A stretch of 11,965 nt of DNA from Phycisphaerae bacterium (GCA_002862325.1 PKCT01000221.1:1-11965); one strand, 5' to 3'. Shown: positions 1-7,103, numbered from the stretch's first letter. Program-made: numbers and translations. Notes: generated from the letters alone by a model not told the origin.

Positions 1-2273
1 AGGTCGAGTTCGCATCCATCGACACGATCGGCACGATTCGAATCGATGGCGTCGCGGTGGAGCAAGTGGACAACCAGTTCCATCCGTATCGAGTTCGTCT
101 GCCCGTGGAGCGGGTCCTGGCCGGCGTCGAGCTCGAGATCGAGCTTCGTTCGCCGCTTCGCGCGCTCCAGGCCGGGGTCGAACGATACGGAGAGCGACCG
201 GTCAACGCGGACGGCGAGTGGGGGGTCTACTCGTATCTTCGCAAGGCCGCCTGCAGCTTTGGATGGGACTGGGGACCCAAGGCCCCTTCACTCGGACTCC
301 CCGGTGAGGTCCGCCTGCACCGATGGCGCGACGCGACGATTCGCGCCATGCGGCCGCTCGTTCGTCGATGCGACGCGAAGTCGGCGCTGGTCGAGGTCCA
401 GGTCGATCTGGAACGCGATCAGGCGACCGAAGGTGACGGCGATCTCGAGTTGGTCGTCGACATCGAAGGTGCTGATGGATCGGTTCGTTCGGGGCGGGTC
501 GCGGTCGCGGGAAGCAAGGGCGGACTGGAGATCGAGATTCCTGAACCGAGGCGCTGGTGGCCGCGTGGTCACGGTGACCAGCCGCTCTACGACCTTCGCG
601 TGGAGCTTCGACGCGGCGATCGAATCCTGGATGGCATTTCACGACGGATCGGATTGCGGTCGATACGCCTGGATCTCGGCGAGGGCGGGGTCGATTCGGG
701 GTTTCGTCTCTCCGTCAACGAACGGCCGATTCTCTGCCTCGGCGCCAACTGGATACCCGACGGCCTGCATCCCGGGACCGCGGATCCGGCCCGGGTCCGG
801 ACCCGGATCGCCCAGGCGATGGATGCGAACTTCAACATGCTCCGGGTCTGGGGTGGTGGGGTCTACGAGTCCGACGAGTTCTACGAGACGTGCGATCGAC
901 ACGGAATCATGGTCTGGCAGGACTTCATGTTCGCCTGTGCGACCTATCCCGAGCACGGGGCGTTTCTCGCATCGGTGGAGCGCGAGGCGCGACACCAGGT
1001 CTCCAGGCTCGCCTCGCATCCAAGCATCGTGCTCTGGTGCGGTGGGAACGAGAACCTCCTGGCGTACGAGACTTGGGGTTGGAAGGAGCGAATGCCGAAG
1101 TCGCAGTCCTGGGGCGCGGCGATCTTCACAGAACTGCTGCCGCGAATCGTGGCCGAACTCGATCCCTCTCGACCGTTCGTTCCCGACAGTCCCTGGTCGG
1201 GATCCATCGATCGCCATCCGAACGATCCGGACATCGGCGATCGGCACACCTGGGATCTCAAGCTCGAGGAGATCAGGGACATGGTCCCGCGGTTCCTCAG
1301 CGAATTCGGTCATCAGGCCCCGCCGATGCGAGACACGATCGAAGCCGCGATCGGTATCGACGCCCTTTCGTCGAACATACCGGAAGCACTCGCGAGCTTC
1401 GCCGGTCGTCAACGTGGATGGGGAGGAGACGAAGCGCAGTACGACCGCTGGCTCGTCGACTGGTTCCTCCCAGCGAACGACCTCGATCAGAGACTCTGGT
1501 CGATGCACCTTCTGCAGGCGAGGGCCATGACCTTCACGTACGAGTGGATCCGACTGAATCGCGATCGATGCGGGGGAGTTCTCGTCTGGCAGCTGAACGA
1601 TGCCTGGTGCGGGCATTCATGGTCGCTGATCGACGTTGCGGGTCGCTGCAAGCCCTCCTGGTGGGCCGCTCGTCGAGCATGCCGGCCCTTGATCCTGTCG
1701 TTCTCGCTCGAGGCCGAGGGCGTCCGGGTCGGCATCGACAACGATCGCGACGAGCCGTGTGCTGGCGAGACCGTGGTCAGACGAGTTCGGTTCGACGGTA
1801 CCGAGGTGGCCTCGACTCGCATCGATGCCGAGGTTGCAGCACGTACCGCGTGGCGACATCCGGTTCCCCCCGAGGTGATGGTGCCCGAAGATCCTTCCGG
1901 CGAGTGTCTGGTTGCGACGATGCTCGGTCAGCGTGCAGTCTGGTTCTTCGGAAAGGATGCCTGGTTGGAGATGCCCGCGCCTCGGATCTCCTGCACCATC
2001 GTCGATGAATCGGCAGGGACTGCGACCATCAAGGTGAAGGCCCACACCATCGTCCGCGATCTCTTTCTCGAGCTCCGCGGTGTCGCTCCCTGCGTTCGGA
2101 TCGAGGACAACCTGGTGACGTTGTTCCCTGGAGAACACTGGGAGACGGTGATTTCCGGTCTCGAAGACCTTGGACCGGTCGGACGTGATCGATCGTGGTG
2201 GCAATCGCACCTGAGATTCCAAGCTTCAGGTCGGATACCAGGCGACGTGATCGTGACGACGTCCGAATCGTGA
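1..2273 (+). CDS. Beta-mannosidase, glycoside hydrolase family 2 (5' truncated by window edge)
   Basis: The frame is open from base 3 to a TGA at 2271-2273, giving 756 visible residues; family members usually have about 820-860, so part of the N-terminal jelly-roll domain lies outside. The visible start already reads like the interior of that domain (DTIGTIRIDG, then DNQFHPYRV), so the GTG at 57 is not the true start. The hallmark segment NMLRVWGGGVYESDEF, followed by CDRHGIMVWQDFMFAC, lies at about 835-935. The probable acid/base Glu is in CGGNEN (codon 1050-1052) and the probable nucleophile in FLSEFGHQ (codon 1302-1304). GDRHTWDL between them matches the family. The last 200 or so residues are beta-rich accessory domains. 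The family releases terminal beta-1,4-linked mannose from mannans or N-glycans. Whether it is exported cannot be seen because the N-terminus is missing. Confidence 0.93.
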   Translation, partial: VEFASIDTIGTIRIDGVAVEQVDNQFHPYRVRLPVERVLAGVELEIELRSPLRALQAGVERYGERPVNADGEWGVYSYLRKAACSFGWDWGPKAPSLGLPGEVRLHRWRDATIRAMRPLVRRCDAKSALVEVQVDLERDQATEGDGDLELVVDIEGADGSVRSGRVAVAGSKGGLEIEIPEPRRWWPRGHGDQPLYDLRVELRRGDRILDGISRRIGLRSIRLDLGEGGVDSGFRLSVNERPILCLGANWIPDGLHPGTADPARVRTRIAQAMDANFNMLRVWGGGVYESDEFYETCDRHGIMVWQDFMFACATYPEHGAFLASVEREARHQVSRLASHPSIVLWCGGNENLLAYETWGWKERMPKSQSWGAAIFTELLPRIVAELDPSRPFVPDSPWSGSIDRHPNDPDIGDRHTWDLKLEEIRDMVPRFLSEFGHQAPPMRDTIEAAIGIDALSSNIPEALASFAGRQRGWGGDEAQYDRWLVDWFLPANDLDQRLWSMHLLQARAMTFTYEWIRLNRDRCGGVLVWQLNDAWCGHSWSLIDVAGRCKPSWWAARRACRPLILSFSLEAEGVRVGIDNDRDEPCAGETVVRRVRFDGTEVASTRIDAEVAARTAWRHPVPPEVMVPEDPSGECLVATMLGQRAVWFFGKDAWLEMPAPRISCTIVDESAGTATIKVKAHTIVRDLFLELRGVAPCVRIEDNLVTLFPGEHWETVISGLEDLGPVGRDRSWWQSHLRFQASGRIPGDVIVTTSES

Positions 2274-2295
2274 GCTGGCATCCGGCTGCCCTGAG

Positions 2296-2314
2296 TGTAA
2301 ACATTTGTTTTTAC
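2296..2314. promoter_or_regulatory. AT-rich imperfect dyad, operator-like
   Basis: TGTAAACA, two bases, then TGTTTTTAC forms an imperfect inverted repeat 23 bases after the mannosidase stop, in a strikingly AT-rich patch of an otherwise GC-rich window. It loosely resembles LacI/GalR-type operators (TGTAAACGTTTACA). It lies 3' of the mannosidase, so it would have to serve a downstream transcript or act as an mRNA hairpin. No regulator gene is in the window. Confidence 0.2.
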
Positions 2315-2481
2315 GGGGCCTACGAAGGGAACGTCCGATTCTCGTCTCGAAACCCTCATCTTGAGAAAGAGACTTGGATGTCCAGAGTTGTCGGGGTGAA
2401 TGCGGGGTTTGTGAGAATTCATCCAGAAAAATTGCGGAAGCATGCTTAAAACGCCGATCTTCTACGTACAGATGTCGTACA

Positions 2482-2647
2482 ACACTCACGTGGAGTGTGG
2501 TTCAGGTCCGGATAAGTAGGTGAATCGGCCCTGACCGCTCTTCGCTGAGCAACGCAGGACTCCTCCGAGGAGGTCTCCTGACAGATTCCAAAGTCATCTC
2601 TTTCTCCTCCTGCTACCTCGGGGCCGCAAGGCGCCGAGGTGGTTTTC
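2482..2647 (+). ncRNA. Candidate structured small RNA ending in an intrinsic terminator
   Basis: This stretch has no convincing ORF but folds as consecutive hairpins. P1 is ACACTC/GAGTGT (2482-2487 with 2493-2498). P2 is GGT-CAGG-CCG with CGG-CCTG-ACC (2499-2510 with 2526-2536, one bulge and one mismatch, 15-base loop). P3 is GCTC/GAGC (2537-2540 with 2547-2550). P4 is CAGGA..CCTC with GAGG..TCCTG (2555-2565 with 2570-2580, symmetric 2x2 internal loop). P1, P2 and P3 abut without spacer. A pyrimidine-rich single-stranded segment with CTCCTCC (2604-2610) follows, then the terminator. CTCCTCC is complementary to GGAGG Shine-Dalgarno sequences, as in C-rich seeds of some Gram-positive sRNAs. It matches no RNA family I know; SRP RNA was considered and rejected. 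The 5' end and promoter are unknown. It could instead be a 3' UTR of the mannosidase or a leader element for the gene at 2774. Confidence 0.4.
2613..2647 (+). terminator. Strong intrinsic terminator
   Basis: CTACCTCGG (2613-2621) pairs with CCGAGGTGG (2634-2642). After one G-G mismatch, three more pairs close a GCAA (GNRA) tetraloop, and TTTT (2643-2646) follows. This is a textbook rho-independent terminator for plus-strand transcription. It lies 340 bases past the mannosidase stop and 127 bases before the next gene, so it most simply ends a separate short transcript or a long 3' UTR. Confidence 0.8.
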
Positions 2648-2741
2648 TCATGCCGGCTGGTTGTTCTGTGACATTCATCACCTGCTGCGACTTCATCACC
2701 GAGAAAGGGTCGGTTTAGGTCTCAGGGAGGCGATTGGGCTG

Positions 2742-2766
2742 TACCGTTCCGCGGTCGGGGCGGAGG
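2742..2766 (+). promoter_or_regulatory. TAnnnT -10 element and Shine-Dalgarno of the 190-aa gene
   Basis: TACCGT (2742-2747) matches the TAnnnT hexamer seen before several genes here and would place the transcription start near 2754. GGAGG (2762-2766) then sits 7 bases before the GTG start at 2774, giving a leader of about 20 bases. No recognisable -35 box is present. Confidence 0.45.
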
Positions 2767-2773
2767 CTGGTTT

Positions 2774-3346
2774 GTGCATGATCCAAGGGTGATCGCGGCG
2801 ATGATGGCCGAGAAGCGGCGACGAAGATGGGAGCGGATCGTCCACCTCAGGCGACAGGCCGAAACGCGAAATTCCGGTGAGCCTCTCGATCATGGGTACT
2901 GGGCGCTGGTCCACGATCTCGAGCATGCCTCGCCGACCACGAACCTGAAGCAGCTCGCGGAGATCGGAATCGAGCCGCTCGATCCAGTGTGTCTGGAGGA
3001 GCAGACTCTGGCGACCGAACTCGAGGTGATCATCGAAGGGCTTGCCGTCCTCGAGGTCTACCTCCTTCACACCGATCATCTCGACGATCGCGAGCTGTAT
3101 GAGATGCTCCATCGCCGGCTGCTCCGCGAGACCGTGCGTGATGTTCCGACCGGAGTGGGCGTTCGCGAGTGGTTGGATCTCGCAGGGGGCATCGACTCCG
3201 AGATCTGGTATCGCTTCCACGCGAGCGACGACCAGCGGGCCGAGGCGTCCCGGCGGGGCGTGATTGTGCCCGAGCGTGGCATCGCGAAGGTGGATCGTGA
3301 CCGGCGTCTGCCGCGTCCCCCGCGGCCCGCGTCAATCGCCGAGTGA
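2774..3346 (+). CDS. Protein of unknown function, 190 aa
   Basis: I do not recognise this family. It begins with a basic stretch (KRRRRW at residues 14-19). A largely helical acidic body follows, including a long helix-like segment around residues 77-120 with LLHTDHLDDRELYEML, then an arginine/proline-rich tail (RRLPRPPRP). There is no signal peptide or membrane segment, so it is probably cytoplasmic. The GTG start at 2774 is preferred because GGAGG lies 7 bases upstream; an in-frame ATG at 2801 is the alternative and has only a weaker AAGGG 11 bases upstream. Its last 15 bases overlap the 3' end of the convergent sulfatase gene. Codon choice is GC-rich like its neighbours, and the frame is uninterrupted, so it looks real. 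Confidence 0.75.
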   Translation: MHDPRVIAAMMAEKRRRRWERIVHLRRQAETRNSGEPLDHGYWALVHDLEHASPTTNLKQLAEIGIEPLDPVCLEEQTLATELEVIIEGLAVLEVYLLHTDHLDDRELYEMLHRRLLRETVRDVPTGVGVREWLDLAGGIDSEIWYRFHASDDQRAEASRRGVIVPERGIAKVDRDRRLPRPPRPASIAE

Positions 3347-4876
3347 AGGCGACTCGCGTCGGGTGGCCGTCGTCACGGGATCGGGTACGGGTCGTCCCGT
3401 CGTCTTCAGGATCGAGAGTCGTGCGTCTCGGCGATCGAGTTCGAGTTTCAGAACGCCGCCAAGTCGTCGGACCAACTCCGGCATCCTCGGAGCCAGATCG
3501 TTCGTCTCGCCGAGGTCACGGTCGAGGTCGTAGAGTTCGAAGCGGGGCCCGTCGTGGAAGTAGATGAGCTTCCAATCGTCGTGACGGAGCGATGAGAACG
3601 GCTCGATGCCGGGACCACGCACGCCCCACTGATGCGGCATGTGCCAGATGAGTGGTCGAACGTCGGTCGTTGTTCGTGCGTCGGACCAGAGTTCCGTCAG
3701 ATCCATGCTGTCGGCATCCTCGCCGTCGAAGGCGACTCCGGCAACGCTCAATATGGTCGCGAACAGATCGGTCGTCACCACCGGTGTGTCGACGCGTGCC
3801 GGTCCGCCCTCCTCCCGGCCCCCGGGGGGACGCACCACCAGCGGTATTCTCACGCCGCCCTCGTAGGCCGACCCCTTTCCACTTCGAAGTGGGGCGTTGT
3901 GGGTGTGGGCCTCGCCGTCACGACCATGCGCGGAAAGACCACCATTGTCGCTGGCGAAGACGACGAGGGTGTCCTTCGCCAAGCCGAGAGCCTCGATCGT
4001 GGTCACGATCGATCCCAACGCGACATCGACCGACTCGATCATCGAGGCATAGGCCGCTTCGCGCGGCTCGAGATCGCCGTACCCGCCCACGCGATCGGGG
4101 TGCGGCATGATCGGCGTGTGGACGGCGTACGGTGCGAAGTGGAGGAAGAAGGGCTTTCCATCGGCAATGGCTCGACGGACTTCCTCGTTCGCCTTCGCCG
4201 CCAGAAGATCGGTCAGATAGACGTCCGAACCGTGGGCCTCATCCAGGCCGGGTACGTCCCAGACGCTCGGGCGACCGTCCCCACGTCGTTGTCCCGCGGT
4301 GAATGCGTGTGTGCCGAGGTAGCTTCCCGGCGCGCCCGCGGCGTGTCCCGCAACGTTGACATCGAAGCCGAGATTCGTCGGATCCGCACCCGGCGTGCCG
4401 ATCGCGCCGAAATGCGCCTTCCCGACGTGGATCGTTCGATAGCCGGCTTCGGAGAGAAGAGTTGGAAGCGTCCCCTCCGGCTCAGACCACCCCATCGTCC
4501 GCCAAGCGGGCGGATGAAGCCGTTCATGCGGCGAGGAGGTATCTCGATCCGGGTGGAGCGTCCAGTAGGTCACGTCGGTCCGGGCCGGATGTCGACCGGT
4601 CAGAATGGAGACCCGGGTTGGGGTACATACCGGACTGGCCGCATAGGCATCACTGAATACGATGCCCTCCTCGGCGAGTCGTTCCAGCCATGGTGTGCGG
4701 TATCGCTCGTTTCCGGCGGTCGGGCGAGATCCCATGGGTACGGAGACGTCCTGCCATCCGAGGTCGTCCACGAGAACCAGGACGATGTTCGGAGGCGCGG
4801 CCATCGCGGATCCGTGACAGATCCACAGCGATACGAACGCTGCGACGACCGTGAGCATGGAGAGCGAAACTCGCAT
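3332..4876 (-). CDS. Exported arylsulfatase A-like sulfatase, Cys-type
   Basis: This 514-residue protein is of the alkaline-phosphatase-fold type I sulfatase family and hydrolyses sulfate esters, here probably on a polysaccharide or glycan. It has a signal peptide (basic start, hydrophobic residues 6-20, likely cleavage after AMA at 24-26). Metal-binding D37-D38 follows in VLVDDLGW. The sulfatase signature is SPVCTPTR, with C84 as the residue oxidised to formylglycine and R88 closing CxPxR. Further active-site candidates are K153/H155 in GKAHFG, H253, D310-N311 in ASDNGG and K334 in RSGKG. The CxPxR cysteine implies maturation by a formylglycine-generating enzyme or anSME, not encoded here. 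The ATG at 4876 has no Shine-Dalgarno but TAGGCT six bases upstream, suggesting a leaderless mRNA. Substrate specificity and sulfatase subfamily cannot be read from sequence alone. The neighbouring beta-mannosidase points to glycan turnover. Confidence 0.93.
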   Translation of the reverse strand: MRVSLSMLTVVAAFVSLWICHGSAMAAPPNIVLVLVDDLGWQDVSVPMGSRPTAGNERYRTPWLERLAEEGIVFSDAYAASPVCTPTRVSILTGRHPARTDVTYWTLHPDRDTSSPHERLHPPAWRTMGWSEPEGTLPTLLSEAGYRTIHVGKAHFGAIGTPGADPTNLGFDVNVAGHAAGAPGSYLGTHAFTAGQRRGDGRPSVWDVPGLDEAHGSDVYLTDLLAAKANEEVRRAIADGKPFFLHFAPYAVHTPIMPHPDRVGGYGDLEPREAAYASMIESVDVALGSIVTTIEALGLAKDTLVVFASDNGGLSAHGRDGEAHTHNAPLRSGKGSAYEGGVRIPLVVRPPGGREEGGPARVDTPVVTTDLFATILSVAGVAFDGEDADSMDLTELWSDARTTTDVRPLIWHMPHQWGVRGPGIEPFSSLRHDDWKLIYFHDGPRFELYDLDRDLGETNDLAPRMPELVRRLGGVLKLELDRRDARLSILKTTGRPVPDPVTTATRRESPSLGD

Positions 4877-4882
4877 GCTCGA

Positions 4883-4888
4883 AGCCTA
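4883..4888 (-). promoter_or_regulatory. Putative -10 element (TAGGCT) of a leaderless sulfatase mRNA
   Basis: On the minus strand TAGGCT is followed by six bases and then the ATG of the sulfatase gene. A -10 box so placed would start transcription at or next to the A of the ATG. No Shine-Dalgarno is visible before this ATG, and no -35 box is evident. Confidence 0.45.
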
Positions 4889-4931
4889 CCCGTCCCATTC
4901 AGGCCGGGCTGCACCGAATCCGTCGCACAGG

Positions 4932-4958
4932 TAGATTCCCAAGACCAACTTCTGGAGG
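4932..4958 (+). promoter_or_regulatory. TAnnnT -10 element and Shine-Dalgarno of the MscS gene
   Basis: TAGATT (4932-4937) would place a start site near 4944. GGAGG (4954-4958) lies 7 bases before the ATG at 4966. The element is in the 89-base divergent region shared with the sulfatase promoter, and the two putative -10 boxes are about 45 bases apart on opposite strands. Confidence 0.5.
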
Positions 4959-4965
4959 ATCCTCA

Positions 4966-5910
4966 ATGTCATTCACGCTCAGCCGCATCATCGTTTCGGA
5001 GGACACCGATGGTGCGTCCAAGGCAGCCGATTCGGCACCGGAAGCCGCGGGCGTCTCGGGGCCCAGCGAATTCACCGTCGGAGGGATGACGGACTGGCTC
5101 TCTTCTCTGGCCTCGGTGGCGTCCGAAGCGGTGATGGATCAGTTGCCATCGATCGGGATGGCGATCGTCATCCTCATTCTGGGATGGATCGTGATCGGCT
5201 GGGTGCAGCGCATCATTCGAAAGATGCTCTCGATCCGGGCCGTCGATTCGACGATCGGAAAGTTTCTAGGCAGCGTGGCCGGCATCGCCCTCAAGGTGAT
5301 GCTGCTTCTGTCCGTCGCGGGGCTCGCCGGGATTCCCGTGACCTCCTTCATCGCGATCATCTCGGCTGCCACCCTCGCGATCGGCATGTCCCTCAAGGGA
5401 ACGCTCTCGAACTTCGCCGGGGGGGTCTCGGTGATGCTCTTCCGCCCCTACAAGGTCGGCGACTTCGTCGAGGGAGCCGGGCAGAGCGGCACCGTGAAGG
5501 AGATCCAGATCTTCAACACCGTCCTGACCACCGGTGACAACCGCACGGTGGTGATTCCGAACAACAGCATCGCGACCGGCGTGCTCGTGAACTACTCGAC
5601 CCAGCCCACGAGACGGGTCGAGATCAACATCGGCATCGGCTACGAGGACGACATCGACGCGGCGCGAGGGGTCATCCAGGGTCTCATCGACGCGGACGAC
5701 AGGATTCTCAAGAATCCCGCATCGATGATCGTAGTGGGGGCCCTCGGGGAGAGCTCGGTTGATCTGAAGATCCGATTCTGGGTCAACGCCGCCGACTTCT
5801 GGCCGACCACCTTCGCTATGAACGAGTCGCTCAAGAAGGCCTTCGACTCCCAGGGCATCAACATCCCCTATCCGCAGCAGGTCGTTCGGCACATCCAGGA
5901 AGCATCCTGA
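4966..5910 (+). CDS. Small-conductance mechanosensitive channel, MscS family
   Basis: This 314-residue inner-membrane channel should gate under membrane tension and release solutes during hypo-osmotic shock. A variable N-terminal tail of about 55 residues rich in Ala/Asp/Ser precedes TM1 (about 62-82), TM2 (about 99-120) and the pore-lining TM3 (about 125-156). TM3 has the glycine/alanine-rich ISAATLAIGMSLKGTLSNFA pattern of MscS. The beta domain begins with RPYKVGDFVE (160-169) and carries VIPNNSI. A C-terminal alpha/beta domain ends in QGINIPYPQQ, all typical of the family. The length is close to E. coli MscS (286) with a modest N-terminal extension. The ATG at 4966 has GGAGG 7 bases upstream. 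It is monocistronic by layout: divergent from the sulfatase and convergent with the dockerin-like gene, with a hairpin between. There is no clear functional link to its neighbours. Confidence 0.95.
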   Translation: MSFTLSRIIVSEDTDGASKAADSAPEAAGVSGPSEFTVGGMTDWLSSLASVASEAVMDQLPSIGMAIVILILGWIVIGWVQRIIRKMLSIRAVDSTIGKFLGSVAGIALKVMLLLSVAGLAGIPVTSFIAIISAATLAIGMSLKGTLSNFAGGVSVMLFRPYKVGDFVEGAGQSGTVKEIQIFNTVLTTGDNRTVVIPNNSIATGVLVNYSTQPTRRVEINIGIGYEDDIDAARGVIQGLIDADDRILKNPASMIVVGALGESSVDLKIRFWVNAADFWPTTFAMNESLKKAFDSQGINIPYPQQVVRHIQEAS

Positions 5911-5931
5911 GTTCGACGAGGCGATCATTCG

Positions 5932-5963
5932 ACGACGGGCCGGTCTTGCGACCGGCCCGTCGT
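5932..5963. terminator. Perfect 14-bp hairpin between convergent genes
   Basis: ACGACGGGCCGGTC (5932-5945) and its exact reverse complement (5950-5963) flank a TTGC loop (GCAA, a GNRA tetraloop, when read on the minus strand). It sits 22 bases after the MscS stop and 39 bases after the stop of the convergent dockerin-like gene. This is the right place for a bidirectional terminator. Neither side has a U-tract, so release may rely on Rho or on the hairpin alone. Confidence 0.6.
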
Positions 5964-6002
5964 GCCTGCTGGGAGGGGGAACGATTCGATCCGCGGTTCC
6001 GC

Positions 6003-7010
6003 TCAGCAAGCACCCCAGTGCATCATGAGCAGCCCAAGGTCCTTGCCATCGACCCGGCCGTCGCCGTTGAGATCGGCGGGATGGATGTGGGTCGGTGCTT
6101 GAGCCCCCCAGGCGGCGAACAGACGCCCCTGATCTGCCCCGTCGACCCGTCCGTCGCCATTGATGTCGCCGATGCAGGGCGAGGCGTCGTCGCAGGTGTT
6201 GTTGGCTGCGATCACGCAGGATCCGTCCCATGCATTCGCACAGCAGAAGGGGTCGCTGTCGCACACTCGTTCGCAGCACGTCGCGTCCGAACACGAGGGC
6301 ACCGGACGCACTTCTGTACAGGACCCCGAACCCGGCTCGCCACAATCGGGAAGGCGGCCCATCGCAATGGAACCGAAGGTGAGCATGCCACCGAGATCGG
6401 GCCCGATCGAAGTTCCGTGCACGTCGGCAATCGAGTCGATTCGGAATCGATATCGTCCCGGTCTGATTACCCGAACCTGCTCCCAGGATCGCGTCTCCTC
6501 ATCTCCAATCTCGCCTTCCATCTCCACGCGGAAGAGGACCTCGACAATGTTGTCGAACACGTCGAGTCTGACGAGCTCCACCTGGCCGACGGCCTCTCCG
6601 AGATCGTTGGAGAAGTTTGCGTCGAAGTCGACGACGGCATCGAGTCTGGCCGTGCGGGCGACCGAGAAAGTCGTGGTCAGATCGGACCGGGAGAGGCTTC
6701 GACTGCCGCCGAACTCCTGGGTCTCCGCGAAGGCGAAGCCCCCGATGAAGTCCTCTCGGATCGTCGTCCACTGAGCCGCGACCCCGCTGCTGCCCGCGTC
6801 GCTGGCGGTCCCGTTGTTCAACCAGCCGCCTGCTTGGTCGTTCGTGGCGAGGAATGGTGGGATGCCAAGGACGGCGTCCACGATGTCGACCTCGTTGACA
6901 CGGATCGATTCCTGAACCTGGAAGGGCTCGACGCCCTGGGCCGAGACGGATCCTCCGAAGGAAGCTGCGAGAGCGAATGCGACGATGCAGGACCCGGAAT
7001 TGAGATTCAT
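6003..7010 (-). CDS. Secreted protein with cysteine-rich motif and C-terminal dockerin-like repeats
   Basis: This 335-residue protein starts with a signal peptide (residues 1-24, likely cut after SVSA). A beta-rich region of unknown function follows (about 30-220, with FRVEMEGEIGDEE and RPGRYRFRIDSIADVHG), reminiscent of planctomycete surface proteins. A cysteine-rich motif spans about 223-273, with two CC pairs (245-246, 256-257) and CCANAWDGSC. The end (279-335) carries two calcium loops, D282-N-D-R-D290-D293 and D313-N-D-R-D321-D324, each followed by a short helix and WG, as in dockerin type I. C279 and the final C335 could form a staple. The real start is the ATG at 7008-7010, with AGGAGG 7 bases upstream and a signal peptide. 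The frame stays open further upstream, but that stretch is antisense to the next gene. The function of the N-terminal region is unknown; no catalytic motif is visible. Confidence 0.85.
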   Translation of the reverse strand: MNLNSGSCIVAFALAASFGGSVSAQGVEPFQVQESIRVNEVDIVDAVLGIPPFLATNDQAGGWLNNGTASDAGSSGVAAQWTTIREDFIGGFAFAETQEFGGSRSLSRSDLTTTFSVARTARLDAVVDFDANFSNDLGEAVGQVELVRLDVFDNIVEVLFRVEMEGEIGDEETRSWEQVRVIRPGRYRFRIDSIADVHGTSIGPDLGGMLTFGSIAMGRLPDCGEPGSGSCTEVRPVPSCSDATCCERVCDSDPFCCANAWDGSCVIAANNTCDDASPCIGDINGDGRVDGADQGRLFAAWGAQAPTHIHPADLNGDGRVDGKDLGLLMMHWGAC

Positions 7011-7017
7011 GAGAGGA

Positions 7018-7023
7018 CCTCCT
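7018..7023 (-). promoter_or_regulatory. Shine-Dalgarno (AGGAGG) fixing the start of the dockerin-like gene
   Basis: AGGAGG on the minus strand lies 7 bases before the ATG at 7010. It decides the start of a reading frame that otherwise stays open for about 900 more bases upstream. Confidence 0.75.
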
Positions 7024-7103
7024 GAGTTGTCGAGGGGATTGGATCTTCCTCCAGTAGTCGGTTCCCGGCCCTCATGACATGCGCATCGCGATTTTGCGAC
7101 GTT

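Noticed and set aside
46..1530. 494-residue open frame and others (890-2008 +, 639-1616 -) over the mannosidase
   Set aside because: They overlap the GH2 catalytic domain in other frames and show low-complexity Arg/Ser composition without domains.
2195..2449. 84-residue plus-strand frame across the end of the mannosidase and the AT-rich spacer, and minus-strand frames there
   Set aside because: They have no Shine-Dalgarno and no domain, and they start inside the mannosidase gene in another frame.
2499..2536. SRP (4.5S) RNA, suggested by CAGGTCCGGA
   Set aside because: The conserved GGAA-type apical tetraloop and the AGCAGCC internal-loop bases are absent; the hairpin here has a 15-base loop.
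3632..5089. 485-residue open frame on the plus strand
   Set aside because: It runs antisense to the sulfatase, whose motifs and signal peptide are unmistakable, and continues into the start of the MscS gene in another frame.
5266..6345. 359-residue open frame on the minus strand across MscS and the intergenic hairpin
   Set aside because: It is antisense to the conserved MscS pore and beta domains and overlaps the end of the dockerin-like gene in another frame; no motif is present.
5946..7025. 359-residue open frame on the plus strand over the dockerin-like gene
   Set aside because: It is a shadow of the gene on the opposite strand, which has a signal peptide and clear calcium-loop repeats.
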